Below are positions 1 to 8,798 of a stretch of 51,479 bases of DNA, piece by piece (the first letter of the stretch is position 1; each line of letters starts with the position of its first letter). The translations under genes were made by a program, and so were the position numbers. Origin of the DNA: Chloroflexota bacterium (GTDB lineage: Bacteria; Chloroflexota; UBA11872); NCBI GenBank assembly GCA_022824865.1, contig JAJDZD010000004.1, positions 1 to 51,479 on the forward strand, given 5' to 3'. The notes beneath the pieces are model-generated. The model was given only the letters and a program-made list of their open reading frames with translations. It made no database searches and was not told where the DNA came from.

Positions 1-43
1 GCTGCCGCGCCAACGCCACAAACTCCGCCCGCTGCTCCGTCAT
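1..43 (-). CDS. IS481-type transposase, N-terminal fragment at window edge
   Basis: Only the first 14 codons fall inside the window, reading MTEQRAEFVALARQ from an ATG at 43. This opening resembles the start of IS481-family DDE transposases, which usually begin MTEQR and continue into a helix-turn-helix that would lie left of the window. A GAGG stands about 9 nt upstream of the ATG. The flanking direct repeats at 92-132 fit an insertion-sequence end. The assignment rests on 14 residues plus context, so it is moderate. Whether the element is intact cannot be seen. Confidence 0.45.
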   Translation of the reverse strand, partial: MTEQRAEFVALARQ

Positions 44-141
44 CGATCGATCCTCGAACGGCACCGGCTCATACCCTCATGGCTCCCCAAGGTGTCCACC
101 ATGTCTCCGAACGGGTGTCCATGATGTCTCCGGTCTACACA
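1..141 (-). mobile_element. End of an IS481-like insertion sequence
   Basis: Upstream of the transposase start lie two direct copies of an 18-bp motif, GTGTCCAnnATGTCTCCG, at 92-109 and 115-132 (23-bp period). They are followed by GTCTACACA at 133-141. Read on the minus strand the terminus would start TGTGTAGACCGGAGAC. Repeated short motifs just inside the terminus are plausible transposase-binding sites. The remaining bases up to 205, where the glycosidase gene ends, hold only a strongly purine-biased tract (about 144-200) and no gene. The exact terminal base and target duplication cannot be fixed from one end. Confidence 0.45.
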
Positions 142-205
142 TAAAGAAGGTGAGAGGTAAGAGAAGTGAGGAGTGAGAAAGAGAAGAGGGAAAAGTAGGA
201 GTCGG

Positions 206-2947
206 TTAGGGGTTGGTGGTGGGCAGGTTGATGCGGGAGACGGGGTTGCAGGATTTTGATGCGGTGTACTGGATGAGGCGGACGAGGAGGGCGCGGGCGA
301 GGGGGTCGTTGCGTCCGGCGTGGCTGAGACCGAGGGTGGTGACGACGACTTTGCCCTTGCCGTAGTTGGCCTGGGCGGTGATGGCGGCTTCGTTGCCGAG
401 CCAGCCGCGGAAGGTGCCCATGAGGATGTCGCTGGGGTCAAGACCGTCGACGGCCGGGATGACTCGCGGGGCGGCACTGGGGACGAATGGGGTGCTCATG
501 AGGGGTTCGGCAAGCAGCCCTTCGCGGAACTCGGGCGCGATCCAGTCGAAGCCGGTGGACCAGTGCGAGGCGAAGCGGCCGGTGCGGGGGACCGAGGGAA
601 GGAACGGGGTGTCGGCGAGGTCGGCAACGACAAGGGCAGGGAGGCCGCCGGCAACCATTTCGAGGGCGTCGGCGCCACCGCCGCCGGCGACGACGACGGC
701 CTGGGTGCGGACGGGCTGGGTGAGGGTGGTGCAGCCGGCTTCGGCGAGGCCGTTGGCAAGGGTGGCGACGCGGTTGGTGTGGTCGACGCCGGTGAGGTAG
801 ATGCGGAGTTTGCCGTTGATGGTGGCGGCGTCGGTGGGGACGACGAGGACTTGCTCTCGTTGGTCGAGCGAGAGGCCGGAGCCGCGGATTGCGAGGTCGA
901 TGTCGAGGACGCGGCTGGATTCGATCAGGGGGGCGGTGAATTCGAAGTCGTCGATGACGACGGGTTCGACGCCGGCGGGGATCTGAATGGTCTCGCGGCG
1001 GCGGGGTTCGCCGGAGACGCGCCAGACGATTTCGGCGTCGCCAGCGGCACGCGGGCCGGAGATGAGGGCGCGGACGTTCACCGGGCTGCCGGCCCAGGCG
1101 GATCCCGGGAGCTCTTCGATCAGGGCGACGGTTTCGTCGGCAACGGACCGCATGGCCTGGACGACGGGCTTGGGGCGGGCCTGAAAGTCGGCGAGGCCGT
1201 TGACCTCCCAGCCCTGGTCCATGAGTTCGGTGAGGACGAAGCCTGAGAGGCCGGGGGTGGCGCGCAGGCGGGCGACCTGGCGGCGGAAGCCCTCGGCCTG
1301 GACCTGGCGAGTTGCGGCGGTGAGGTCGTCCAGGGAATCGAAGGCCTGACGGGCGACGGCGTGCTGGAATCGGTCAGCGAAGCCGGCCTGATCGAAGGCG
1401 AGGTCGGGGGTCCAGGAGCGGTCGGCGAGGAGCCAGGGGGCCGGGGGCTTCCAGTCCTGCGGGAGGCCCCAGAGGCCAAATTCTGAGAGAGCGACGGGAC
1501 GGTTGGCGGGGGCCTGGGCGTCGGCGCGTTCCCAAAGGTCGGGGGGACGGGCGGCAAGCCAGTCGACGAAGGCGCCGAAGTCGCGCGCGCCCTGGGGGTG
1601 GGCGGCGTAGGTGTGCATGTCGGCGAGGTCGGTATCGAGATGGAGGGCGCCGAGCATGGCGGAGTTGTCGATGACGAGGCGGGTGGGGTCGGATTGGCGG
1701 GCGACGGCGACCCAGTTGCGCAGGCGTTGGCGGTGGTCGGCGCTGGCGGCAAGGTCGAGGCCCCAGCCCTCGTTAATAACGGAGCGGGCGATGAGGGAGG
1801 GGTGGTGGGCGTCGCGGACGGCTGAATCGCGGAGCATGGCGGCGACGTCGCCGTCCAGCCAGTCGGGGAAGGATTCGTCCGGTCGGTGGGGCTGGCCCCA
1901 GCTTGGAAGGTCGTACCAGACCAGGAGGCCCATGCGGTCGGCGAGGGCGAGGTAGCGGGGATCAGGCAGCTTAACGTGACAGCGCACGAGGTTGAGGCCG
2001 GCGTCCCGGGCGACCTGGAAACGGCGGGCGAGCGCCTGGTCGCCGGGGTAGGCGTAGCCGGTGACGGGGCTGTAGTCCTGGTCGAGGGCGCCGCGGAGGT
2101 ATTGAGGCCGGCCGTTGAGGCGGAGGTCGTGTTCGTCGGCCTCTATGCGGCGGAAGCCGGTGGTGAAGCGGCGGGTGTGCGTGAGGGCGTCGGAATCGAG
2201 GGCGACGTCAACGTCGTAGAGGGTGGGTGTGGAGGGATCCCAGGGCTGGATATCGGGCCAGTGGTGACTAATTTCCAGTCCGGTGTCGAGAACGCCAGTA
2301 GCTTCGCTGGTCCAGAGGGACGTGGAACTATTGGCTTCGCGGACGGTTACGTGGACGCGGCCGTGCGTATCGGGGCTGCCGAGGACCGTCAGACGGGCAG
2401 TCTGGAGGTCTTTGGCGAGGTCGGTTCTGAGGCCGGTGACGTGGCGGGGCGGGCGAATGTCAAGCCAGACGGGCTGCCAGAGGCCCGAGCATTCGCCGTA
2501 CCAGTGTTGTTTGCCGCGCGGGATCCAGGCGGCGCGGGTTGGGGGGCTGCCAGGAGGCGTGAGGACGCCGGGGGGCAGGACGGGCGTATCCCAGACGCGA
2601 ACGGTTAGGGTGACGGTGTGGCCGTGGGTTTCCGGGGGAAGGATGGCTTCGAAGGGGAGGTAGCCGCTTCGACAGGTGGCGGTGTGCCGGTCGTTGACCC
2701 AGACGTCGGCGATCCAGTCGGCGGCGCCGAAGACGACGACGGCCTGGTGACCAGGCGGAGGGATGGGGACATCAAGCCGGCGGCGGTACCAGTAGAAGGC
2801 GGGGCCAGTGGGTGGGGAGTCGAGGACGAGTTGGGGGTAGGCCGGGGGCGCGATCTGGTGGTTGAAGTTGACGTCGCGGAGGTCGGGCGAGTCGGTAACC
2901 CCGAGCTCCCAGGGGCCTTCGATGCGGGTGCGATCAGGGCGAGTCAT
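206..2947 (-). CDS. Glycoside hydrolase family 2 enzyme (beta-galactosidase/glucuronidase/mannosidase-like)
   Basis: A 913-residue protein predicted to hydrolyse beta-linked sugars with retention of configuration. Domain order: N-terminal jelly-roll sugar-binding domain containing the family signature GKQHWYGECSGLWQ (about 145-160), immunoglobulin-like domain, then a TIM barrel. The barrel carries the acid/base motif NEGWG (Glu393) and the nucleophile motif SEFG (Glu489). A C-terminal extension after about residue 700 ends with KGKVVVTTLGL and looks like a glutamine-amidotransferase-like fold. No signal peptide is visible, so it is probably cytoplasmic. The ATG at 2947 has AAGG 8 nt upstream. 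An earlier ATG at 2980 would overlap the divergent LysM gene. Substrate cannot be told from sequence alone. Confidence 0.88.
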   Translation of the reverse strand: MTRPDRTRIEGPWELGVTDSPDLRDVNFNHQIAPPAYPQLVLDSPPTGPAFYWYRRRLDVPIPPPGHQAVVVFGAADWIADVWVNDRHTATCRSGYLPFEAILPPETHGHTVTLTVRVWDTPVLPPGVLTPPGSPPTRAAWIPRGKQHWYGECSGLWQPVWLDIRPPRHVTGLRTDLAKDLQTARLTVLGSPDTHGRVHVTVREANSSTSLWTSEATGVLDTGLEISHHWPDIQPWDPSTPTLYDVDVALDSDALTHTRRFTTGFRRIEADEHDLRLNGRPQYLRGALDQDYSPVTGYAYPGDQALARRFQVARDAGLNLVRCHVKLPDPRYLALADRMGLLVWYDLPSWGQPHRPDESFPDWLDGDVAAMLRDSAVRDAHHPSLIARSVINEGWGLDLAASADHRQRLRNWVAVARQSDPTRLVIDNSAMLGALHLDTDLADMHTYAAHPQGARDFGAFVDWLAARPPDLWERADAQAPANRPVALSEFGLWGLPQDWKPPAPWLLADRSWTPDLAFDQAGFADRFQHAVARQAFDSLDDLTAATRQVQAEGFRRQVARLRATPGLSGFVLTELMDQGWEVNGLADFQARPKPVVQAMRSVADETVALIEELPGSAWAGSPVNVRALISGPRAAGDAEIVWRVSGEPRRRETIQIPAGVEPVVIDDFEFTAPLIESSRVLDIDLAIRGSGLSLDQREQVLVVPTDAATINGKLRIYLTGVDHTNRVATLANGLAEAGCTTLTQPVRTQAVVVAGGGGADALEMVAGGLPALVVADLADTPFLPSVPRTGRFASHWSTGFDWIAPEFREGLLAEPLMSTPFVPSAAPRVIPAVDGLDPSDILMGTFRGWLGNEAAITAQANYGKGKVVVTTLGLSHAGRNDPLARALLVRLIQYTASKSCNPVSRINLPTTNP

Positions 2948-2968
2948 CGTCTGATACCTTGACCTCCG

Positions 2969-3469
2969 GTGGCCGAGCAATACTCACAGACCGGCGCTGG
3001 GTCCGGTTCCCAGCCGCCAGGCGAGTCCTTCGAGCGCCCCGCCGCCGGCACGTACGCGGGCCTGGCTGTTGCCGCGCTCCTGGTAGCAAGCGCGGTCTTC
3101 ATTTTGCTGGCGGACCGCAGCCTGCGGCGTGCACCGGAGATACCGGACGTGTTGCGTCCCACGGCGACCGCGGCCGCCACGGTACCAACGCCGCAGGCGC
3201 CCGCGGTGATTCCGGTGACACCGGAGCCGATCGTGATTGACCTGGAAGTGCCGCAAGGGCCGTTCGAGCAGCTGCCGACGCCGACGGTAGTTCCGGTACA
3301 CACGGAGGCGCCGGCGCGGTATTTCCTGGTCACGGTGCAAAGTGGGGACACGCTGGCAGCGATTGCGAGCCGGTACGGGTACAGCTTTGAGGAGATTGCC
3401 GAACTGAACGGCATCGACGAGCCGTACATCATCCAGATCGGCGACGAGTTGCTGTTTCCAAATCGGTAG
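2969..3469 (+). CDS. Membrane-anchored LysM-domain protein
   Basis: A 166-residue protein starting at GTG 2969, only 21 bp from the divergent glycosidase start. It has a short hydrophilic N terminus, one transmembrane helix (about 29-48), a proline/threonine-rich linker and a C-terminal LysM domain (about 118-164) with the pattern VQSGDTLAAIASRYG, ELNG and IGDELLFP. LysM domains bind N-acetylglucosamine polymers, so the protein probably tethers to, or senses, peptidoglycan or another glycan outside the membrane. There is no catalytic domain. No clear ribosome-binding site precedes the GTG. It is transcribed toward the cyclase-family gene and the two stops lie 23 bp apart. Confidence 0.8.
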   Translation: MAEQYSQTGAGSGSQPPGESFERPAAGTYAGLAVAALLVASAVFILLADRSLRRAPEIPDVLRPTATAAATVPTPQAPAVIPVTPEPIVIDLEVPQGPFEQLPTPTVVPVHTEAPARYFLVTVQSGDTLAAIASRYGYSFEEIAELNGIDEPYIIQIGDELLFPNR

Positions 3470-3492
3470 CTGCGCTCGCCTGTAAACCGAGG

Positions 3493-4386
3493 TCAGGCCT
3501 CGGGGCTTCGCTTGCTGAGATCCTCGTCATCCCGATCGTCCTCAGACGAGGGTTCGTCGGCCGCGGATTCATCTTCCGAATCCGGTTCAGGCGATGAGTC
3601 TTCCGACTCCTGCTCCGTTGATGCCTCGGGCTCGGGCGGCTCGGGGGCGGATTCGGAGTCGGCGGGTTCGTCGGGCTGGTCAGTGGGATCGGCTGCAGGC
3701 GGCGGCTCGGCGTCGTCTTCCTGAGCGCCTTCGGGCTCTGTTGCCACGGTTTCCTGGGTGGGGTCGAGGCCGGGATCGAGCGCGACGAAGCGGACAGGCC
3801 AGGCGGTGACGTCGGCGGCAGGCGCGGGGAGGGCCATGAAGGCCATGCGCTCGGCGCTGAGTGTCTCGGTGTTGACGAGGCCGCGGACGACGGGGACGTC
3901 GTTCTCCAAGAGGGTGCTGAGGATGACGCGTTCGTCGTCGGGTTCGGATTCGCGGCCAATGGATATGCCGTCAGCCAGGGCCACGAGCTTGGCGCCGCGG
4001 ACGAAGAGCCACTGGGCGGCCTGGGCGGTGAAGCAGGGCGCGACGCCGTTGCCGCGGGCGGCGATGACGACGATGTCGCGGGTGTGGAGATCTCGGCCGA
4101 AGATGTCTTCCAGGCGGTTGGAATCGATGTCGGGGGCATCCGCAGAGACTTCCAGGTGAGCGACCAGGCCCTCGCCGAAGAATGTCTCCGGCGAAAGGCC
4201 GGCCAAGTCGGAGCCCCAGCGGACGAAGCGGCGGGGGGCGAGGACGTGGGTGCCGACGTCGGCGTCCATTTCAATGCGGTGCGTGAGCGTCTGGGGCTGG
4301 CCGGACCGCTCGAACTCGTGCGCGGTGAACGAGTCGGCGGCGCCATGGCGGAGAACCCTGGTGCAATCAACAACGCGGCGTGACAT
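3493..4386 (-). CDS. Cyclase-family (kynurenine formamidase-like) protein with degenerate metal site and acidic tail
   Basis: A 297-residue protein. Residues 1-215 match the cyclase/kynurenine formamidase fold, with the core DVGTHVLAP at 43-51. The family motif is HxGTHxDxPxH. Here only His47 remains: the first His is Asp43, the Asp is Leu49 and the last His is Arg53, so canonical metal-dependent hydrolysis is doubtful. Residues from about 215 are a low-complexity Asp/Glu/Ser/Pro tail. The ATG at 4386 has GGAG 5 nt upstream. It is last in a probable four-gene minus-strand operon behind the RNase J-like gene (72-bp gap). It may have a changed reaction, or bind rather than catalyse. Confidence 0.6.
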   Translation of the reverse strand: MSRRVVDCTRVLRHGAADSFTAHEFERSGQPQTLTHRIEMDADVGTHVLAPRRFVRWGSDLAGLSPETFFGEGLVAHLEVSADAPDIDSNRLEDIFGRDLHTRDIVVIAARGNGVAPCFTAQAAQWLFVRGAKLVALADGISIGRESEPDDERVILSTLLENDVPVVRGLVNTETLSAERMAFMALPAPAADVTAWPVRFVALDPGLDPTQETVATEPEGAQEDDAEPPPAADPTDQPDEPADSESAPEPPEPEASTEQESEDSSPEPDSEDESAADEPSSEDDRDDEDLSKRSPEA

Positions 4387-4458
4387 CAGCTCCGGGGATG
4401 GGTGGCGGTTTGGGCGATGGTGGGGCGCGAGAGCGTGCCCCGTCAATAGCTGCCTAGC

Positions 4459-6042
4459 TTATTCGATGGTGAGCGCTCGGCCCGAGCCCGGTTCGGCGAC
4501 CCGGATCGCGGTTGCACCGAAGGTCCGGCGATAGAAGCGAAGACCTTCGGATTGCAGGTGAATCGGGATGAGGGTGCGCGGGTTGACGATCTGGATGAAG
4601 CGTTTAAGGTCGGGGCCGCTGGCGTGTCCGGAGGCATGGAAGCCGGCGGCTTCGGCCTCAGATTCGGAAGCGCCGCCGACGAAGTCCAGGCCGAGCAGGT
4701 CTGTCCAGTTTCGGAGGCGCTGCATGTCGAGTTGCGATTCTTCGTCGTAGGGCTCGCTGGAGGAGTAGATCCAGGCGCCGGAGGACGTCTCGCCGAGGTC
4801 GAGGAGGCGAGTCACGTCGAAGAAGCTGACGCAGAGAACGTAGGCGCCAGGGTCTGTCGAGATGGTCGACTGGGAAACGAGAGCGTCCGCGAATTCATCG
4901 GTTACTTCGTCCTGCCAGGCGGTGGAGGTGGCTCGCCGGTCATCGAATACCAGGAGACCGTCCGGCGCCGACGGCAGGGGCGTGGCGGGATCGACGGTGT
5001 GCATGGCGCCGAGGAGCAGGGCGTCTTTCATCAGGACGACGAGCTGGCGGTTGGATTGGCGGGCGGCGTCTCGAAAGATAGTGAGGCGCTCGATGTTGCG
5101 GGGGCCGAAGTCGGCTACGACCAGGCCCTGGGTTTGGCGGACGCGCTCGATGGCCCGAGCGCCCACGTCCGATTCCGATGCACCGCGGGGCCTGGCGGCC
5201 TGTGTGCCCTCGCAGATGAGGGCGACGAGATCCAGCTTGGCGAGTTCGTGGGCAAAGGCCCAGGTTCGATCGGCATGGCGGCCGTGCATGCGGATGTCGC
5301 CGGTGTAGCCGACCCAGCCGGCGGAGGTTTCGACGGCGAAGCCGTGAGCGCCGGGGATGGAGTGATCTACGGGGAAGGCGCGGACCTGGTGTCCGTCGAT
5401 CTCAGACACGCCGGTCGTCATGGGGGTCGTGACCGGTTCCGGGCCTGACTTGGCGTAGCGGTGGGTCCAGTACTCGGTTGCGGCGGAGGACCAGTCGACG
5501 CGATCAAGGAGCGACCAGGGACGCTGCTGGTAGGGAGTCCTGGGATCGGTGACGAGTAGTTCGTCCCGCGGTGTGCGGGGACGCAGGAAGACGGTCTGGC
5601 TGTCGTCGGTGCTCTGGCCGCCGTCTTGCATGGCCTTGGCAATCACGGCGGTGAGGCCGCCGGTGACGACGGGGATGTCGGGCCGGAGGAGTGAGATGTA
5701 GCCGACGTGGTCGGCGTGGGCGTGGCTGAGGAGAACGGCGCGCGGGTTGACGTCGTCGCGGTAGCCGGGGTGACCGCGAAGGCGATCCCAGATGCGGGCG
5801 TGCTCGGGGAGGGCGTTTAGGTCGTCGCGGTAGAGACCTTCAAGGGGCGGAAGCAGGCCGGTCAGGAGGTAGTCGGAGAGCCCGCGGACCGTACGCGGCC
5901 GGAGGAATTCCTCGAAGTAGGTCCCGAGGGCGCCGAAGGACATGCCGAAGTCGAAGAGGACCTGCCAGTCGCCGTCTTCGAGCAGCAGCTTGTTGCCGCC
6001 GATTTCGCCGGCTCCGCCGTAGGCGGTGAAGCGAACGGGCAT
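4459..6042 (-). CDS. RNase J-like metallo-beta-lactamase fold hydrolase
   Basis: A 527-residue cytoplasmic protein of the metallo-beta-lactamase superfamily, closest in layout to the RNase J/beta-CASP group. The N terminus has GGAGEIGGN (9-17). The zinc motif SHAHADH covers His107, His109, Asp111 and His112. Further ligand regions are PVDHSIPGAHG and YTGDIRMHG. The C terminus has HASGHASGPDLKRF and LIPIH, as in beta-CASP nucleases. RNase J enzymes are 5'-3' exo/endoribonucleases. This protein has unusual inserts and lacks the long C-terminal domain, so a role in RNA decay is inferred. It follows the dehydrogenase gene by 21 bp. No good Shine-Dalgarno sequence precedes the ATG, suggesting coupling. 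Confidence 0.75.
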   Translation of the reverse strand: MPVRFTAYGGAGEIGGNKLLLEDGDWQVLFDFGMSFGALGTYFEEFLRPRTVRGLSDYLLTGLLPPLEGLYRDDLNALPEHARIWDRLRGHPGYRDDVNPRAVLLSHAHADHVGYISLLRPDIPVVTGGLTAVIAKAMQDGGQSTDDSQTVFLRPRTPRDELLVTDPRTPYQQRPWSLLDRVDWSSAATEYWTHRYAKSGPEPVTTPMTTGVSEIDGHQVRAFPVDHSIPGAHGFAVETSAGWVGYTGDIRMHGRHADRTWAFAHELAKLDLVALICEGTQAARPRGASESDVGARAIERVRQTQGLVVADFGPRNIERLTIFRDAARQSNRQLVVLMKDALLLGAMHTVDPATPLPSAPDGLLVFDDRRATSTAWQDEVTDEFADALVSQSTISTDPGAYVLCVSFFDVTRLLDLGETSSGAWIYSSSEPYDEESQLDMQRLRNWTDLLGLDFVGGASESEAEAAGFHASGHASGPDLKRFIQIVNPRTLIPIHLQSEGLRFYRRTFGATAIRVAEPGSGRALTIE

Positions 6043-6063
6043 CAGGGGGCCAGGGGCGCTGGC

Positions 6064-7062
6064 CTAGGGCTTCAGGCGTTCGAGCACGTCAGGGTTCTGG
6101 ACGGAACGCGGTCGGCCGCCCTGGATGACGGCGGCGGCGCAGCGCAGGGCGCTCTTCGGCCCCCAGCGCGATGCCACCTGGGAGTAGCCGGCGGAGTGCG
6201 GGGTGAGCAGGGCGTTCGGGATGTCGAGCAGCGGGTTGTCTTCAGCGATCGGCTCGATTTCGGTCACGTCCAGCCCCGCGCCGGCGATTTGTCCGGTTTG
6301 CAGCGCGGTAACGAGGGCCGGTTCGTCGATGATTGGGCCGCGGGCGGTATTGATGACGAAGGCGGTGGGCTTCATGCGTGCGAAGGCCTCCGCATTCAGG
6401 CAGTGGCGAGTGGCGGGATTGAGCGGGAGGTGCACGCAGAGATAGTCGGCGGCCTCCAGCACCTCGTTGAACCCGGTCAGTTGGACGCCGAACTCTTCGG
6501 CGGCAGAAGGCTCGACGTACGGGTCGTAGGCGATGAGGCGCAGGCCGAAGGCCTGGCAGCGAGTCGCCACGGCGCGCGCGATGTTGCCGAAGCCGAGCAG
6601 GCCGGCCACCTGGCCGCGCAGGCGCGGCCAGTGCTCGGAGAAGTCGATGGCATCTTCGCGGGCCGGAGCGCCGGAGCGGCTGGGATGGACGGTGCGGGGC
6701 AGGCGGCGGTAACACGACAACAGCAGCATGAGGGTGTGGTCGGCGACTTCCTCGATGCAGAGGTCGGGCGTGTTGCCGACCATGACGCCGTGCTCGGTGG
6801 CGGCTTCCAGGTCGATCGGATCGACGCCGGTGGTGCAGGTGATGATGGCGCGCAGGTGCGGGGCAATGGCGAAGTCGTCGCCGCTGAATGGATCGAGGCC
6901 CACGGCGCCGGCGGTGGCGCGTTGAAGCGCGGCACGGCGGGCAGCGAGATTGTGTATGTCGGCGAACTCAACCTCGCCGCCGGCTTCCTCCACGACGTGA
7001 ACGTATGGTCGGAATCGGTGTTCGTGCATCAGCGGCACGAAGACGACTGGATGGTCAGCCAT
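6064..7062 (-). CDS. D-isomer-specific 2-hydroxyacid dehydrogenase (phosphoglycerate dehydrogenase-like)
   Basis: A 332-residue NAD(P)-dependent oxidoreductase that interconverts a 2-keto acid and a D-2-hydroxy acid. The dinucleotide-binding loop is GFGNIA (Gly157, Gly159). Catalytic residues in family positions are Arg241 (NTARG), Glu268 (DVTEIEP) and His289 (TPHSAGY). There is no regulatory ACT domain, so it is the short type shared by hydroxypyruvate reductases and many catabolic paralogues rather than full-length SerA. The ATG at 7062 has GGGAGG about 9 nt upstream. It heads or continues the minus-strand cluster with the RNase J-like and cyclase-family genes. Substrate is unknown. Confidence 0.85.
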   Translation of the reverse strand: MADHPVVFVPLMHEHRFRPYVHVVEEAGGEVEFADIHNLAARRAALQRATAGAVGLDPFSGDDFAIAPHLRAIITCTTGVDPIDLEAATEHGVMVGNTPDLCIEEVADHTLMLLLSCYRRLPRTVHPSRSGAPAREDAIDFSEHWPRLRGQVAGLLGFGNIARAVATRCQAFGLRLIAYDPYVEPSAAEEFGVQLTGFNEVLEAADYLCVHLPLNPATRHCLNAEAFARMKPTAFVINTARGPIIDEPALVTALQTGQIAGAGLDVTEIEPIAEDNPLLDIPNALLTPHSAGYSQVASRWGPKSALRCAAAVIQGGRPRSVQNPDVLERLKP

Positions 7063-7107
7063 AGGTCGATCCTCCCAGGACTGCGGTTGATGGAGTACGG
7101 AAGATCA

Positions 7108-8409
7108 TCACAGGGCTTCGACGTCCTGGCGACTGGTCAGAAGATGGATCCATGTCCTGCCGGGACGAAGTTCGAGCGGCGAGCCGTCGGCGTTGAGGAA
7201 CTCGGTCACATCGGTCGCCGACGGCCGGCGCCAGGTTCCGTCGAGGCGCGCGCCATCGCGAAAGACGGACACGGGGCCCTCGCCGGTGGTGCCGATCCAG
7301 ACGGACTTATTGCCCAGGTGGTCCTCGTCGTACTGGGTGACGCGGGCCGGGACCCATTGGGCGATGACGTTCTCGAAGGCGAGCGCTTCGCCCGTGTGGG
7401 CGTCAACGTCGAGCGCGCCGCCGAGCGAGCGACGCCAGCGGCGGGTGGCGGCATCGAACTCGTACTCGGCCTGGAAGGCGTTGCGAGGTCCGCCGGGAAT
7501 GGTGAGGTCGGTTAGGGGGCCGATTTCGGGTTCGGTTTCGTAGAAGCGGAATCCCTGAATCTCACGCCGGTCGGGATGGCGTTTCGCGCCGACTTCGCGC
7601 AGCGCCGGGAGGCTGGCGTACATGTTGAACGGGGCGGGCCGGCTGGAAATGCGGTAGTAGGGGGTGGTCTCGTCGTAGAAGAACTGGTCGATATCCGCCG
7701 CCGGGGAGTTACGCAGGTCCCGCATGACGGGTGGACTGGCCCCGACGTGAGCGAACAGGGCGTCGAACTGCTGGACGAGGTCGCGGTCGACGAAACGCGA
7801 ACTGCGGATGGGGCCGACGCGTTCGAGGTCGCTGTCCAGGAAAAAGGCGGTGTAGCGAGTGACTATGCCTTCCGTGACGTGCTCGTAGACGACGGCGGCG
7901 GTGCTGAGGCCGCTCTGGGGCCGGGCGCCGCCGGAGTTATCGATCTTGACCGCAACGACGCGCCGGGATCTGGCGGCAGGACTGATTTCAAGGCCCGTCA
8001 GCGGTGAGAGGAGAGGCGGCGGGGTCGGCGTAGGCGTGGGTGTCGGATCAGGCGTGGGTGTCGGTTCGGGAGACGGGGTTGCGGTAGGCGTCGCGGTCTG
8101 CGTCGTCGGGCGTGTGGGACGTGGGGCGGCGACGGTGGCAACCGGAGCGACGGGTGCGGGCGCCGGCGGAGATGAAGCTGAGGGCGGCTGGGTGGCGGGA
8201 GCCTCAGCCACCGTGGCAGGTCGGTCGGCGGCAACGGGCGACGCCGCAGGGGAAGGCGCCGCGGTGTCCGGCGACGGCGCTTCCGGGATCGGCGACGATG
8301 GACCAGGCGTGGGGTCCTCGGACTCTCCGCAGGCGGCGATCAGAAGCGTGGATGCGCCAGCCAGGATGGCAACCAAGCGTCGCCTTGCGATGCGCGTCGA
8401 TCCAGGCAT
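7108..8409 (-). CDS. DUF3048 (YerB-like) lipoprotein
   Basis: A 433-residue secreted lipoprotein. The N terminus MPGSTRIARRR plus a hydrophobic stretch ends in the lipobox LIAAC (Cys27). A long Pro/Thr/Ala-rich linker (about 28-135) with PTPTP runs follows. Then come the two DUF3048 segments, with blocks such as LTGLEI, VAVKIDNS, ARPQSGL and VGPIRSSR. The family, typified by Bacillus YerB, is secreted and of unknown function. The ATG at 8409 was preferred over an earlier codon at 8517 because it places the positively charged n-region directly before the hydrophobic core. It lies 45 bp upstream of the dehydrogenase gene on the same strand. Confidence 0.8.
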   Translation of the reverse strand: MPGSTRIARRRLVAILAGASTLLIAACGESEDPTPGPSSPIPEAPSPDTAAPSPAASPVAADRPATVAEAPATQPPSASSPPAPAPVAPVATVAAPRPTRPTTQTATPTATPSPEPTPTPDPTPTPTPTPPPLLSPLTGLEISPAARSRRVVAVKIDNSGGARPQSGLSTAAVVYEHVTEGIVTRYTAFFLDSDLERVGPIRSSRFVDRDLVQQFDALFAHVGASPPVMRDLRNSPAADIDQFFYDETTPYYRISSRPAPFNMYASLPALREVGAKRHPDRREIQGFRFYETEPEIGPLTDLTIPGGPRNAFQAEYEFDAATRRWRRSLGGALDVDAHTGEALAFENVIAQWVPARVTQYDEDHLGNKSVWIGTTGEGPVSVFRDGARLDGTWRRPSATDVTEFLNADGSPLELRPGRTWIHLLTSRQDVEAL

Positions 8410-8758
8410 ACGCGGTGCGTGACTTTCGGGCTGGACTACTGGGGATTGATACAGGATGCGGTGGACACGGTGGGCAGCGCAACGAAGCCTTCGCCGACTG
8501 ACTCCTGCAATAGTCACTGGCGCCAGGTGTGATGCGGACGTGGGCTCGCTCTTGGGGCAGCCTGCTGGCCGTGGAGGGAATGTCGGGAATCACGACATCT
8601 GTGGGTTGCCGTTCGAGCCGTTGCTGGCTGGGAGCGCTTGGACGGCGGATTCACCTGCGGGGAAGCGTGACTGTGCGCTTGTCGAGCTATCGGAAAGACC
8701 GCGCGCCAGACGATGCGCCACCAAATAAGTCCGCTATTGAGCGCTTTCACTCTTGCTT
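8410..8758. other. Intergenic stretch with no recognised gene
   Basis: About 350 bp between the divergent DUF3048 and vapB genes. Short open frames exist on both strands, but their translations are arginine-rich and composition-driven, with no recognisable motif. The upstream signals of the DUF3048 gene must lie here. I saw no convincing RNA structure. Confidence 0.4.
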
Positions 8759-8781
8759 ATTGCTATCATACTGCTAGCAAT
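8759..8781 (+). promoter_or_regulatory. Probable vapBC promoter -10 and autoregulatory operator
   Basis: A 7-bp inverted repeat, ATTGCTA (8759-8765) and TAGCAAT (8775-8781), separated by 9 bp. It encloses a -10-like TATCAT at 8764-8769. No -35 with ideal spacing is evident (TTGAGC at 8737-8742 leaves 21 bp). Ribbon-helix-helix antitoxins usually repress their own operon through such palindromes, so this is inferred to be the VapB/VapBC operator. Confidence 0.5.
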
Positions 8782-8798
8782 GCAATTGGGGTTTCGGG

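Noticed and set aside
320..1246. Long plus-strand open frame inside the glycosidase gene
   Set aside because: It lies fully antisense to a gene with intact GH2 motifs. Its translation is Gly/Asp/Val-rich, which is composition noise in GC-rich DNA.
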